Positions 36,951 to 49,251 are shown, numbered from the stretch's first letter. The stretch: 64,000 bases of DNA from Brasenia schreberi (GCA_036023115.1 JAYKKT010000089.1:13038501-13102500); one strand, 5' to 3'. The notes: generated from the letters alone by a model not told the origin. Numbers and translations are program-made.

Positions 36951-37630
36951 ACGAAACAAAACGAGTTGTTTTGTAGGAAAAATGAGAATGTTATTTTGAA
37001 AGGTTCATCTAAGGAGAGCCTGTTTTGTCAATATTCGAAATTATTGTGGGGTTTCCATTCACATTTCTTTTTAAAGGAAAGGAAAATAGATGGGAAGAAG
37101 GTGGCGAAGGAGAAGGAAGAGAGATGGAGAAAAAAAAAGAAAAAGAGAGGGAATGCGCGTTGACAGGACTCTTTGGACGGAGAGAGAGAGGGACCGTTTC
37201 CTCGTCGACTCGCCAACACGCTTCCCTTTCTCCTTGATCGATTCCCGTCCCTCCCGTCCCCTCACGAATTGCCGATTTCTTCTTCTTCTTCGTTTTGTCT
37301 TTGGTAAGGATTCCATCTCTCTCTATATCAACTTATCGATCAAACGATCTATCTATTTCTCTTCTGTAAAGCAGTCAACATCGTCGACCGTCATCATTGT
37401 TGCCTTCGTTATATGATGTTACACGAAACTTCATTTTTGTTCAAGTCTTTTTAAGGCATTGCTGAAGTCGAAGAGTAATATCATGCTATGTGCTTATTTA
37501 ATTCCGGAAACGAATTAATTTAATTAATTTAGTTCGGTGTCAAATTGCATTTTAATCTTTCGGAATGATCGTCGACTATCGATTGCCGTTTCGATCTGTA
37601 GAGGTGATCCGCAGGTTCTGTTGTATGAGG

Positions 37631-37631
<1 letters not shown>

Positions 37632-37691
<60 letters not shown>
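37632..37691. repeat. (CT)30 microsatellite in leader intron
   Basis: Sixty bases of CT about 330 bp after the first predicted donor site. Confidence 0.95.
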
Positions 37692-37693
<2 letters not shown>

Positions 37694-38988
37694 AAACTAC
37701 GTTAAGTATCAGAGTGATCAATATTTTGCGAATGTTGAATGCGTCGCTAATTGTTGTAGTAGGCCTTGAGATGTCAATCATCCGAAGGTCTGAGTTTCTT
37801 TTTTTCCTTCGATTTCGAAGATTTTCTGTTTCATTAATGTTATGGTTAAATCGTTTCTTTATCCATTTTAAATTAAGGCTAGTTTGTTAATACTAGGACC
37901 ACGTTTCTTGTCATTTTCTAAATAATGTAAAAGTTTTGTGCCTCCTGTTGCTTTACTGATCTGGTCTTCGCTTGTTTTATGCTAATCATCATCTGGTTGT
38001 ACTCTTTCGCCCCTTGAGGAATTACCTTGCTGGTGTAGGTCAGAATAAGAGATTATTCAATTAGTTTTGGTATGTGTGTGTACGTATATATGTATATATA
38101 CTGCATTTTAATTGTAGATTTTCTTTGAACGTTCTTGATTTTGCAATTGGCATGCTCTGAAAGTTCAGTTATGAAGCGATCATTTTCTCTCTCTTGGAAC
38201 CGTATGAGCTGTATGATTCTTTCCATTTGGTTGAAGTTATCCCCTTTATTCTCCTTCTCTTTTTACCCCCCCTGCTTTTCCAGTCCTTTTTCCCCCTCAT
38301 TCTTTTTAGTTGCAAAAGAAGTTTCTCTCCTAAGATTCAAGCAAACTTGATTATAGCTCTCCCTTTCCCCTCTTTCATCTCTGTTGCATACTCAAAATAA
38401 TTGGTGCAATATCTTTTAATTGTATAAATGAATCTAGAAAAGGATTAATTCTCTATTTTAGTTCTTGACCTTCGCTTGGCAAATCAGAGTTTATGCTTTA
38501 TGTGTTGCTTGCAGTAACTGGAAACGTGAGGTCTCTTGAAATTTCAAACTTTTATTTCTTTGGTTGTGACTTTTAGATGACAGATTTGTTAGTCCTCTCT
38601 AATCATTTTGGAGCAACAATTGTTCGAAGAACCTGTGAACATGGTGATGGCTTCTTGATTAATGAATGATTCATATTACCTTTCCAGTATTTTCAGCGTC
38701 ACTTTTCTCATTAGATTCTTCTCTCTTTTCCTTTTCTTTTTCTTTGTTATTGCAGGGAATTTCTGGCAATAAGGAATCAGTAATTATCAGAGGAACTTAT
38801 GTTGCTCTGTAGATAAAATTTCTTCCCCTCTGGCAGCCGCTTTGCACCTTGCTGAACTACCTACTTTGGTGCAGAAAGGTAAAAGGATGCCTGCGTCTTA
38901 TATGAGTGAAAGCATGCTGGTTTTGTACATAAGATAACATAACTTGCAATACAGGAAAATATTGAAGTTGGCGGTCTCTCTTTGGACG

Positions 38989-39042
38989 ATGCAACACGAG
39001 GGAAAGATGCCTTCTCCCTCAACAGGGTCTTTAAGAATCTGA
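38989..39042 (+). CDS. Upstream ORF in receptor gene leader, 17 codons
   Basis: ATG at 38,989 opens MQHEGKMPSPSTGSLRI and stops at 39,040-39,042, 79 nt before the main ATG, wholly within the third leader exon. It has no family. If the exon is retained in the mRNA it could lower translation of the main frame. Confidence 0.35.
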   Translation: MQHEGKMPSPSTGSLRI

Positions 39043-39121
39043 AGAATTTCTTGTATGAAAGGGAACCTGGCAAATTAGAATCTCCTTTCAGTTTAGCTGT
39101 CACTGCCTTGGCCTTTGAGAA

Positions 39122-42100
39122 ATGGGCAGTGGATGGAACCTATTTGGGTTTCCACTGTTCTGGGTCTTCTTTGTGGTTTTGATTTTTCACCTCAAGATCC
39201 AAGTGTGCTGCTCACTTAACCTAGAAGGTATGGAACTGCATCATGCTATATATATAGAAAAATCTGTAAATGTGTACACCCATTCATGCTTAAATCCACT
39301 TAAACATCTTCACTATTTTGATTCACATTGTCAACGGTGGAGTTTTGAATTTAAAAAGTGAGAAGTACCATTGTACTTTCCGTTCTTTGCTTTATTATCA
39401 CCTTAACCATCGATCTTAGAGATGGAACAGTTGAGGAGATGATAAAGTTTATTGGAGCATTGTTGGGTGTACTCATGGACTAGGGTTTCTAGATATTTAT
39501 TTATGTGTGTATATATGTATGCATGTATGTATGTAAGCATGCATGTATATGTATGTTTGTATGTATGTGTGTATACGTACTTATGTACATGTGTTGCACT
39601 GCTTTTTCTTTATAAACTGTCAACTTAATTCTGATTTGATTAGCTCCTTGGTAAAAGCTTAATCTCTTGAGAGGCACTAGCTTGGCTTGGGGCTGGTTAG
39701 TAGCACTTGGAGGCAAAAGGAATTCAACTCCTGATCTGTTGTCAGATACCCAAATATTAGCCCATATTCAGTGATCTATGCAGATACCCAAAAGGAATTC
39801 AACTCCTGATCTGTTGTGTTAGGCTTCCAACAGCCAGCGTAAAACTTCGTCAGATTTTTATAACATGGATTACAAAAATTATGAGCATTGCTTTGGGGTG
39901 TCCCCGCCTAGCGACGTGCTGCAAAGCCCGAATGCAGTAAGAAGTAAGCAAGGGCCACTACATTTTCGCCCGAATGTAGTGAATCAATTGCAGAGAGGGT
40001 TCCCATATCATGGACGGGTGTGGGTAAAGAAGTTAGTCCCGCTACATTGCTGCCCGAATGTAGTGAAGAATTTTTCAGAGAGGGTCTCCGCATTTTGATT
40101 ATGGACGGATGCGGGGGGTAAGGAAGCTAGTCCTAGATAATAAGATTCGTATTGGTTTTTGGAATATTGGAACATTATCGGGTAAGCTAATGGAGGTGGT
40201 AGATACTATGATTCGGAGAAAGATTCATATTCTATGTTTACAAGAGACAAAATGGGTTGGAGAAAAAGCGAAGGAGATAGAGGATAAAGGTTTTAAATTA
40301 TGGTACTCAGGTAAAGAAAAGGCTTGAAATGGAGTTGGTATTATCATAAATAAAGATTTAAAGGAGAGTGTAGTAGACATACAACGATATGGTGACCTTA
40401 TCATGACGTTGAAATTAGTGTTAGGAGCATAGGTTTTGAATATAGTTTGTGCTTACGCACCCCAAATATGACTAGAAGATAGTATAAAGACAGTTTTTTG
40501 GGAAGAGTTAGATAAGGTGTTTCAAAAGATTCCGCAAAGGGAGATGATTTATTTAGGAGGAGATTTAAATGGACATGTCAGTAAAGAGGCATTAGGATAT
40601 CAAGGGATTCATGGAAGTTTTGGTTTTGGGGATATAAACGAGGAAGGTAGGGAGATTTTAAATTTTGCTATGGCATTTGATCTCTTTATAGTCAATACAA
40701 TCTTCAAAAAACGAGATGAACATTTAATTACTTATAAGAGTGGCTTATCACAAACACAAATTGATTACTTTATTTGTAGAAAAAAAGATAGAGCGTGTTG
40801 TAAAGATTGTAAGGTAATTCCAGGAGAAAGCTTAACCACCCAACATCGACTTTTAGTTATGGATTTATAAATAAAAAAATGGACAAAGAAGAAAAGAGTG
40901 CATCGAGCTATTCGGACTAAATGGTGGAACCTCAAAAGCGAGAAAGAAGATATATTTAAACAGAAAGTCCTTCAAGGAGATGTTTGGAATTATGTTGGCA
41001 CAACCTGTGATATGTGGAACAATATGGCTATACATATTAGGAAAGTGGCGAAAGATGTGTTAGTGGTATCTAAGGGAGGTGTACCGGCACAAAAAGAAGC
41101 TTGGTGGTGGAGTGAAGTAGTATAAAATAAAATCAAGGCAAAGAGGGCATGTTACAAATTACATTATGCTAAGAAAACTAGTGAAACTTTAGAAGCTTAT
41201 AAGAAAGCAAAGAAGGAAGCGAAAAAGGCCGTTAGTGAAGCAAAAGCTAAGATTTGGGAGGACTTATATAAAAAACTCAACTCAAAAGAGGGTGAAAGAG
41301 ATATTTTTAGGATAGATAGGGCTAGAGATAAGAAAACTAAAGATCTTAATTATGGTAGATGCATAAAAGACGAGGATGAAAAAATTCTAGTGGCAAATGA
41401 TGATATAAGAAATAGATGGAAAAACTATTTTTATAATCTTTTTAATGAAAATAAAGATGTTAGTATTAGTTTAGGAGATTTAGCAAAGTCAGAAAAGTAT
41501 ATAAACCATAATTTCTACCGACGTATTCAAAAGAATGAAGTCAAAGAGGCTCTTAAACATATGAAGGGTGGTAAATCGGTAGGACCAGATAATATTCCTA
41601 TAAAAGTTTGGAAAATACTAGGAGAAATAGGAATCACTTGGCTCACAAGACTATTTAATGAAATATGGAAAAACCAAAAGATGCCCGAGGAATGGAGAGC
41701 AAGTATACTTATACCCATATATAAGAACAAGGGAGACGTTCAAAATTGTGCGAATTATCGAGGTATCAAGTTAATGAGTCATACTATGAAATTATGGGAA
41801 AGAATTATCGAATGTAGGTTAAGACAAGTATCAAGTACAACAGAGAACCAATTTGGATTCATGCCAGACAGATCTACTATTGAAACGATTCACCTTTTGA
41901 GACGTCTTATGGAACATTCTAGAGCAAAAAAAAAAGACCTTCAAATGATATTTATTGATCTAGAAAAAGCTTATGATAGGGTACCGAGGGAGGTTCTTTG
42001 GAGAACTTTGGAAAAAAGAGGTATCCCATTGACATATATTAACCTTATAAGAGACATGTATGATGGTGCAAAAACATGTGTGAGGACTCATGAAGGAACG

Positions 42101-43630
42101 ACAGACTTCTTTGAAGTTAATATTGGGTTACATCAAGGATCAACTTTAAGTCCATACTTATTTATAACGGTGATGGATGAGTTAACAAAACATATTCAAG
42201 ATGAAGTACCTTGGTGTATGTTATTTGCAGATGACATTGTATTAATGGAAGAGTCTAAGGAAAAAGTTAATAGAAAATTGGAACTATGGAGAGAAATATT
42301 AGAAAGCAAAGGCCTCCGACTTAGTAGAACAAAGACAAAATATATGGAATGTAAGTTTGATCATTTGGTTACTTCAGAGGACATAGAAATTAAAATTGGC
42401 ACACATTGCATTTCCCAAAAGGAAAGTTTTAAATACCTAGGGTCAATTTTTGAGAGTGATGGAAGAATTGATGGAGATGTTACACATAGAATTAATGCTG
42501 GTTGGTTAAAATGGAGAGGAGCATCAGGTATTCTTTGTGATAAGAAGATACCATTAAAATTAAAAGGTAAATATTATAGAGCAGCAATTAGGCCTGCCAT
42601 GTTTGGTTCTGAGTGTTGGGTAGTTAATCATCAACATGTACAAAAGATGTCTGTGACATAAATGAAGATGTTGAGATGGATGAGTGGTCATACAAGAAAA
42701 GACCGTATACATAATGAGGTTATTAGAAACAAATTAGGAGTGGCACCAATATAGGATAAAATGAGAGAACATCGTTTAAGATGGTTTGGACATATAGAAA
42801 GAAGATCAAAGGAAGAACCTGTAAGAAGGTTAGAAAAATTAAATTTGGAAAGTATTAAAAGAGGTAGAGGACGACCACAAAAGTGTTGGAAAGAAACAAT
42901 AAAGAATGATCTAGCTTATTGGGAGTTAACTGCTAACATGGCACACTATAGGGATTTGTGGAAACAAAGAATCCATGTAGCCGACCCCGTCTAGTATGGG
43001 AAAAGGCTTAGTTGTTGTTGTTGTTGTTGTTGTTGTTGTATTCAGTGATCTATGCCCTGTTGGATAGGGTGATTGGGCCTCCCAGTTATACTTTTGGCGG
43101 AATGCGATGGCTGGTTTCATCTGAATCTGTCTTTCGTTCCTTATGTTGATTGATGCAATTGAAATTGAATATGCTGTTTTTCTTAGCTCTTTCTTGCATG
43201 GTTTCTTTTGATTCTTAATGCTAATAGATTTAAATCCAGGCGTAGCTCTGTTGGAGTTTCGTGGAAGGGTGGATTCAGACCCTTATGACGCCCTTTCTAA
43301 TTGGGACCCCAATGACGATAGCCCTTGCATGTGGTCTGGAGTGCTTTGCCATAACAATGAAGTGCATATGCTGTAAGTCTTCACATTTGTGATCCTTTTA
43401 GATTTCAGGTGATTTGTCTTTCCTCTTTCTTCTACCATCAAATCCTTGGTCTGTATTTGGAAAATATATTATAATTCCCATTAATTACTAATGCTGTCAC
43501 ACCGTATGGCACAAGTTCGTCTTTGGCATGCATTCTCAACTTGACTTGATTATTGCAGCGATCTCAGCAGGTTGGATTTAGGAGGGAGTCTTGCACCTGA
43601 AATTGGGAAGCTTAGCAACATAAGGGCACT
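39122..43630 (+). CDS. Leucine-rich-repeat receptor-kinase-like protein, 5' part only
   Basis: Coding exons 39,122-39,227, 43,240-43,372 and 43,559-43,630 have GT-AG junctions and matching phases (1, 2, 2). The product starts [20 protein letters not shown], a signal peptide, then the LRRNT domain ([29 protein letters not shown]). A 72-nt exon then encodes one repeat ([20 protein letters not shown]); 72-nt LRR exons in phase 2 are usual for plant LRR kinases. By memory of the family it resembles the MRH1/MDIS group of LRR receptor kinases, which act at the plasma membrane. No further LRR, membrane or kinase exon is visible up to 64,000. Either the next intron exceeds 20 kb or the gene is truncated. 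The first coding intron (4,012 bp) holds a sense RTE LINE. Confidence 0.8.
39919..40063 (+). repeat. Three related stem-loops in RTE 5' leader
   Basis: Hairpins CTGCA...TGCAG (39,919-39,937), CTACATT...AATGTAG (39,958-39,979) and CTACATT...AATGTAG (40,042-40,063) all carry gcccg in the loop. The second and third lie in an imperfect 84-bp repeat. The same three occur in the minus-strand copy at 53,110-53,250. Confidence 0.65.
40109..42994 (+). pseudogene. RTE ORF: APE endonuclease + reverse transcriptase
   Basis: A single reading frame of 962 codons (961 residues) holds the whole protein with no frameshift, but is cut by stops at 40,325, 40,430, 40,469, 40,868, 41,123, 42,659 and 42,752. The N-terminal apurinic-type endonuclease has [36 protein letters not shown] and [11 protein letters not shown]. 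The RT has [54 protein letters not shown] and the catalytic [10 protein letters not shown]. The C-terminus ends [10 protein letters not shown]. One ORF, no separate ORF1 and a TTG-repeat tail fit the RTE clade. The intact protein would nick target DNA and prime cDNA from it. Confidence 0.9.
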
Positions 43631-44299
43631 GTAAGCATTTTCTTTTGGTGTTATATCAAGATAATGTTTATAGCAGTATTTCATTATCTTTTTTACCCTT
43701 GGATGATTTCTTTTGTGTTCTAACCAAGTTCCCTAGTTGTCTAAACTATGGCTTTTACTATCTGCATGCTTTCACATTATAGGTGACTGATATCTCATTG
43801 TCATGTGTTCTCGACTTCTTATCCTCAAGGGGTTTCCCAGTCATCACATTTATGTCATTCCCTTGCCCTTTGGCTTTTATAATTGGAAACAACTTTCTTC
43901 CGAGACAATTTGTTGGCTGTCAACTGCAATAAAATAAAAAGAGTATCGGTGCCTTATCACATTGGGCACCAATGTGCAATTTTTTCATTTCTTGATAAAA
44001 AAATTGAAAAATATTAATAAAATTCAAAAAAATGCAAGAATTGAAATTAATGAACAAAACATATATAACACAATAAACAAAATCAAATCGAAAAGCTTGA
44101 TTTGAAATAAATAATTCTTAATAAATGACTGACTCTATAAAAATATTTAGAGAGATTGTGAGAAGAGAATAACAAAGTTAAATAGCATCTCATAATGAAC
44201 AAGCATCCATACCGTAACATGAGTACTAAATACCTTTAATTAATAAACAACAAAGTTACAACTTACAATCATTCATACCATAACAATACAAAGTTACAA
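43631..44299. other. Intron sequence, no feature seen
   Basis: Follows the donor gtaagc after the LRR exon. I looked for a second LRR exon and saw none. Confidence 0.5.
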
Positions 44300-44990
44300 T
44301 TACATTTAAAAGTTAAAACAATCATCCACAACATCGATCATACTCAACAAAAGCATTGTAATCGACATAGTCAGGATCACCATCAACATCATCATCTCCT
44401 CCCTCTTCCTCCTCCATAATTGGATTCGCCCATCCAACACATTCATCTTCATCATTATCTCCAACTTGAAGTTATGCTTCAACTTGGAGTGCCCTCCACT
44501 TTTCATCCTCTAAATTGATGGGGGACTCCTCTTCTTCGACCCAATAATCAAGAATATCAATATTTTTGTAGCTCAACGGGTCATAAGATATCCTCCTTAC
44601 CCTTCTTGCATCTTTTTGTATTTGTTTGTAAAGAAAGAATATTTAAATTATAAAGAATATCAAATACAATATAGTCACATCAATCATTCATTATTAATAA
44701 GAAAGAACTAGGGAGCAATAATACATATTTTTAAAATTATTATCTTTACTTCAACTTCATATTATATGCAATGTATACCAAATCACGCAGTCGAGTATAC
44801 TCCAGTCTGTTTCTCTTTTTTGTATGAATGCCTTCGAAAAAGTTTCAATTTCTCTCACACCCACTCGAATTGCATGTTTGCTAAGTTTGGTGCATCTATA
44901 CCAAAGCAAGCCCATTCATATGATATTTTCATAGTATGACTCATCAACTTAATAGTCGTGTGCCGTATTGCAATTCTGAATGTGAGAGAA
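44300..44990 (-). pseudogene. hAT transposase C-terminal remnant
   Basis: Read on the minus strand, 44,874-44,740 gives SSGCERN, a TGA where the family has Trp, then FFEGIHTKKRNRLEYTRLRD and LVYIAYNMKLK, the hAT C-terminal dimerisation motif. Further along (44,605-44,480) YDPLSYKNIDILDYWVEEEE and an acidic tail follow, as in plant hAT transposases. At least two stops and an intervening AT-rich stretch break it. Terminal repeats were not found, so its relation to the non-autonomous elements at 31,423 and 50,026 is unproven. Confidence 0.7.
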
Positions 44991-45094
44991 AACAAAATTC
45001 TCTCAAATTAATAACTCTTTCTTCATTCAAGTATATGGTATGATATAGGCACATATATCGCAAATTCTGAATGTCTTGGCAAAGCAACCTAGAG

Positions 45095-45832
45095 TCAATA
45101 ACTCTTTCCTATAATTTCATAGTATTACTCATCAACTTAATTCTCCGATAATTAACACAATTCTTAATGTCTCTCTTGTTCTTGTATTTGTTATCCTAAA
45201 TATAGCTCTTAACCTTCTTCTGAGTTGAGCTTTTTATATAAATCCTTCTAAGTTTTAGCTTGTGCCTCATTGACCTTTTTCTTATCTTCTTAAAAATCTC
45301 TCAAGTTTTATCAATTTTGTTAGTATAATGCAATTTACAACATACCTTCTTTACTTTAACTTTATCTTACACCACTTCACTCTATGATAGTGCATTTTTT
45401 ACAATAGTGCATGCATGCTTCAATGCAATATCCCCTGAATTCACCTAACATATTTGTTACTTTTTTAATATGCTTAGTCATATTATTCCATATATCACAA
45501 GTTATACCTATATAATTCTAAATGTCTCCTTGAAGCACATTCTTTTAAAGTATATGTTTTTCTCATTTTTAAGATTTCACCATTTAGTCCAAGTAGCTTT
45601 ATATACTCTTTGTCTCTCTGTCCACTTTCTTACCTATAAATACATAACTAAAAGTTGATGTTAGATAGTTAAGCTTTTTCCTGGAATTATCTTGTAATTT
45701 TTACAACACGATCTATCATTTCTTCTATATACAAAATAATCAATTTGTGTTAGTGATAAACCACTCTTATAAGTAATAAATATTTATCATTTTTTGAAAA
45801 TTATTAGTTGTAAAGAAATCATATTTAACTTG
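45095..45832 (-). mobile_element. Old, diverged RTE LINE fragment
   Basis: Parallels the minus-strand RTE at 48,600-49,760 with high divergence (cataatttcatagtat-like block at 45,110, a ctatcatttctt-like block at 45,710). An internal deletion lies near 45,180. Its right edge is the target of the later insertion at 45,852. Confidence 0.75.
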
Positions 45833-47330
45833 AAAAGATATGTTTTATATAACAAACAACAACTAAGCCTTTCCCCATACTAGGGGGAGTCGACTACATG
45901 GATTCTTTGTTTCCACAGTGCCCTATCATATGTGCCATGTTAGCAGTTAACTCACAATAAGCTAGATTATTCTTTATTGTTTCTAACACTTTTGTGGTCA
46001 TCCTCTACCTCTTTTAATACTTTTAAAATCTAGTTTTTCATAGCTTCTTATAGGTTCTTGTTTTGATCTTGCTATATGTCCAAACCATCTTAAACGATAT
46101 TCTCTCGTTTTATCCTCTATTGGTGTCACTCCTAATTTATTTCTAATAACCTCATTATGTATACGGTCTTTTTTTATATGACCATTCATCCATCTCAACA
46201 TCTTCATTTCTATCACAGACATCTTTTGTACATGTTATGATTAACTGTCCAACACTCAAAACCATAAAACATGGCTGGTCTAATTGCTGCCCAATAATAT
46301 TTACCTTTTAACTTTAATGGTATCTTCTTATCACAAAGAATACCATATGCTCCTCTCCATTTTAACCAATGAGCATTAATTCTATGCATAACATCTCCAT
46401 CAATTCTTCTATCACTTAGAAAAATTTGGTATTTAAAACTTTCCTTTTGTGGGATGCAATGTATGCTAATTTTAATTTCTATGTCCTTTGAAGTAACCAA
46501 ATGAGCAAACCTACACTCCATATATTCTATCTTTGTTCTACTAAGTCGGAAGGCTTTACTTTCTAATGTTTCTCTCCATTGCTCCAATTTTCTATTAACT
46601 TTTTCCATAGACTCCTCCACTAATATAATGTCATCTGCAAATAACATACACCAATGTACTTAATCTTGAATATGTTTTGTTAACTCCTTCACGAGTCCTC
46701 ACACATGTTTTTGTACCATCGTACGTGTCTCTTATAAGGTTTATGTATGTCAATGAGATACCTTTTTTTCCAAGATTTTCCAAAGAACCTCCCTCACTAC
46801 CCTATCGTAAGCTTTTTCTAGATCAATAAATATCATGTGAAGGTCTTTCTTTTTTGTTCTAAAATGTTCTATAAGACGTCTTAAAAGGTGAATCGCTTCA
46901 ACAGTAGATATGCCTGGCATGAATCCAAATTAGTTCTTTATTGTGTCTTAACCTACATTCGATAATTCTTTCTTATAATTTCATAGTATGGCTCATTAAC
47001 ATGATACCCCGATAATTCGCACAATTTCAAATGTCTCCCTTGTTCTTATGCATGGGTATAACTGTACTCGCTCTCCATTCCTCAAGCATCTTTTGGTTTC
47101 TCTATATTTCATTAAATAGTCTTGTGAGCTAAGTGATTATTGTTTCTTATAGGATTTTCCAAACTTTTAGAAGAATATTATCTGATCCTACCGATTTACC
47201 ATCCTTTGTATGTTTAAGAGCCTCTTTAACTTCATTCATTTGAATACGTCGGTGGAAATTATGGTTTATATACTTTTCTGATTTGGCTAACTCTCCTAAG
47301 CTAATACTAACATCTTTATTTTCATTAAAA

Positions 47331-48969
47331 CAACAACAACAACAACTAAGCCTTTTCCCATACTAGACGGGGTCGGCTACATGGATTCTTTGTTTCCACA
47401 AATCCGTATTGTGTGCCATGTTAGCAATTAACTATTCTTTGTTTCTACAAATCCCTATCGTGTGCCATGTTAGCAATTAACTCACAATAAGCTAGATCAT
47501 TCTTTATTATTTCTTTCCAACACTTTTGTGGTCGTCCTCTAGCTCTTTTAATACTTTCCAAATTTAGTTTCTCATACCTTCTTACAGGTTCTTCTTTTGA
47601 TCTTCGTTCTATATGTCCAAATCATCTTAAACGATATTATCTCATTTTATCCTCTATTGGTGCCACTCCTAATTTGTTTCTAATAACCTCATTATGTATA
47701 CCATCTTTTCTTGTATGACCACTCATCCATCTCAACATCTTCATTTCTATCATAGACATCTTTTGTACATGTTGATGATTAACTGCCCAACACTCAGAAC
47801 CATAAAACATGACAGGCCTAATTGTTGCTCTATAATATTTACCTTTTAACTTTAATGGTATATTCTTATCACAAAGAATACCTGATGCTCCTTTCCATTT
47901 TAACCAACTAGCATTAATTCTATGCGTAACATCTCCATCAATTCTTCCATCACTCTGAAAAATTGACCCTAGGTATTTAAAACTTTCCTTTTAGGGGATG
48001 CAATGTGTGCCAATTTTAATTTCTATGTCCTCTGAGGTAACCAAATGATCAAACTTACATTCCATATATTTTGTCTTTGTCCTACTAAGTCGGAGGCCTT
48101 TGCTTTCTAATGTTTCTCTCCATAGTTCCAATTTTCTATTAACTTTTTCCTTAGACTCCTCCACTAATACAATGTCATCTGCAAATAACATACACCAAGG
48201 TACTTCATCTTGAATATGTTTTGTTAACTCATCAATCACCATTATAAATAAGTATGGACTTAAAGTTGATCCTTAATGTAACCTAATATTTAACTTCACA
48301 GAAGTCTATCATTCCTTCATAAGTCCTCACACATGTTTTTGCGCCATCATACATGTCTCTTACAAGGTTAATGTATGTAAATGGGATACCTCTTTTTTCC
48401 AAAGTTCTTCAAAGAACCTTCCTCGGTACTCTATAATAAGCTTTTTCTAGATCAATAAATATCATGTGAAGGTCTTTTTTTTTGCTCTAAAATGTTCCAT
48501 AAGACGTCTCAAAAGGTGAATCGCTTCAACAGTAGATATGCCTGGCATGAATCCAAATTGGTTCTGTATTGTACTTGATACTTGTCTTAACCTACGGTCG
48601 ATAATTATTTCCCACAATTTCATAGTATGGCTCATTAACTTGATACCTCGATAATTCGCACAATTTTGAATGTCTCCCTTGTTATTATATATGGGTATAA
48701 GTGTACTTGCTCTCCATTCCTCGGGCATCTTTTGGTTTTTCCATATTTCATTAAATAGTCTTGTGAGCCAAGTGATTCCTATTTCTCCTAGTATTTTTCA
48801 AACTTCTATAGGAATATTATTTGGTCCTACCGATTTACCACCCTTCATATGTTTAAGAGCCACTTTGACTTCACTCTTTTGAATACGTCGATAGAAATTG
48901 TGGTTTATATACTTTTCTGATTTGGCTAACTCTCCTAAGCTAATACTAACATCTTTATTTTCATTAAAA
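47331..48969 (-). mobile_element. 5'-truncated RTE LINE nested in the RTE at 45,852
   Basis: Starts with a (CAA)n tail at 47,331. Near its 3' end a 49-bp segment is tandemly duplicated (47,382-47,430 and 47,431-47,479). It ends where the host RTE resumes, with ttttcattaaaa at both junctions. RT fragments include [20 protein letters not shown] (47,991-48,242) and [20 protein letters not shown] (48,462-48,728). Confidence 0.8.
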
Positions 48970-49251
48970 AGCTTATGAAAATAGTTTTTTCATCTATTTC
49001 TTATATCATCATTTGCCACTAGAATTTTCTCATGATGCATCTAACAGAATTAAAATCCTTATTTTTCTTACCTCTAGACCTACCTATCCTAAAAATATCT
49101 CTTTCACCCTCTTTTGAGTTGAGTATTTTATATAAATCCTCCCAAATTTTATCTTTTGCTTCACTGACGGCCTTTTTCGCTTCCTTTTTTGCTTTCTTAT
49201 AAGCCTCTAAAGTTTCACTAGTTTTCTTACCATAATGTATCTCTTAACATT

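Larger units (their letters stand above)
37080..39121 (+). other. 5' untranslated exons of the receptor-kinase-like gene
   Basis: The leader exon ends at about 37,302 (ttcgttttgtctttg|gtaagg). A second exon, 38,756-38,878 (acceptor tattgcag, donor cagaaag|gtaaaa), and a third from 38,955 (acceptor aatacag) run into the coding start at 39,122. A (CT)n tract of 60 bp is at 37,632-37,691 in the first intron. Exon limits are predicted from splice sites only. Confidence 0.55.
39781..43038 (+). mobile_element. RTE-type LINE, nearly full length
   Basis: Inserted in the first coding intron of the receptor gene, in sense. Target duplication tattcagtgatctatg at 39,765-39,780 and 43,039-43,054 (16 bp; the first t may belong to the tail). 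RTE sequence begins at about 39,812, lacking about 65 nt of the 5' end seen in other copies. The 31 bases before it are filler copied from the adjacent flank. Contents: a leader with repeated hairpins, one long broken frame (endonuclease plus RT), a short 3' end (gaccccgtctagtatggg) and a (TTG)n tail (43,009-43,038). Confidence 0.95.
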
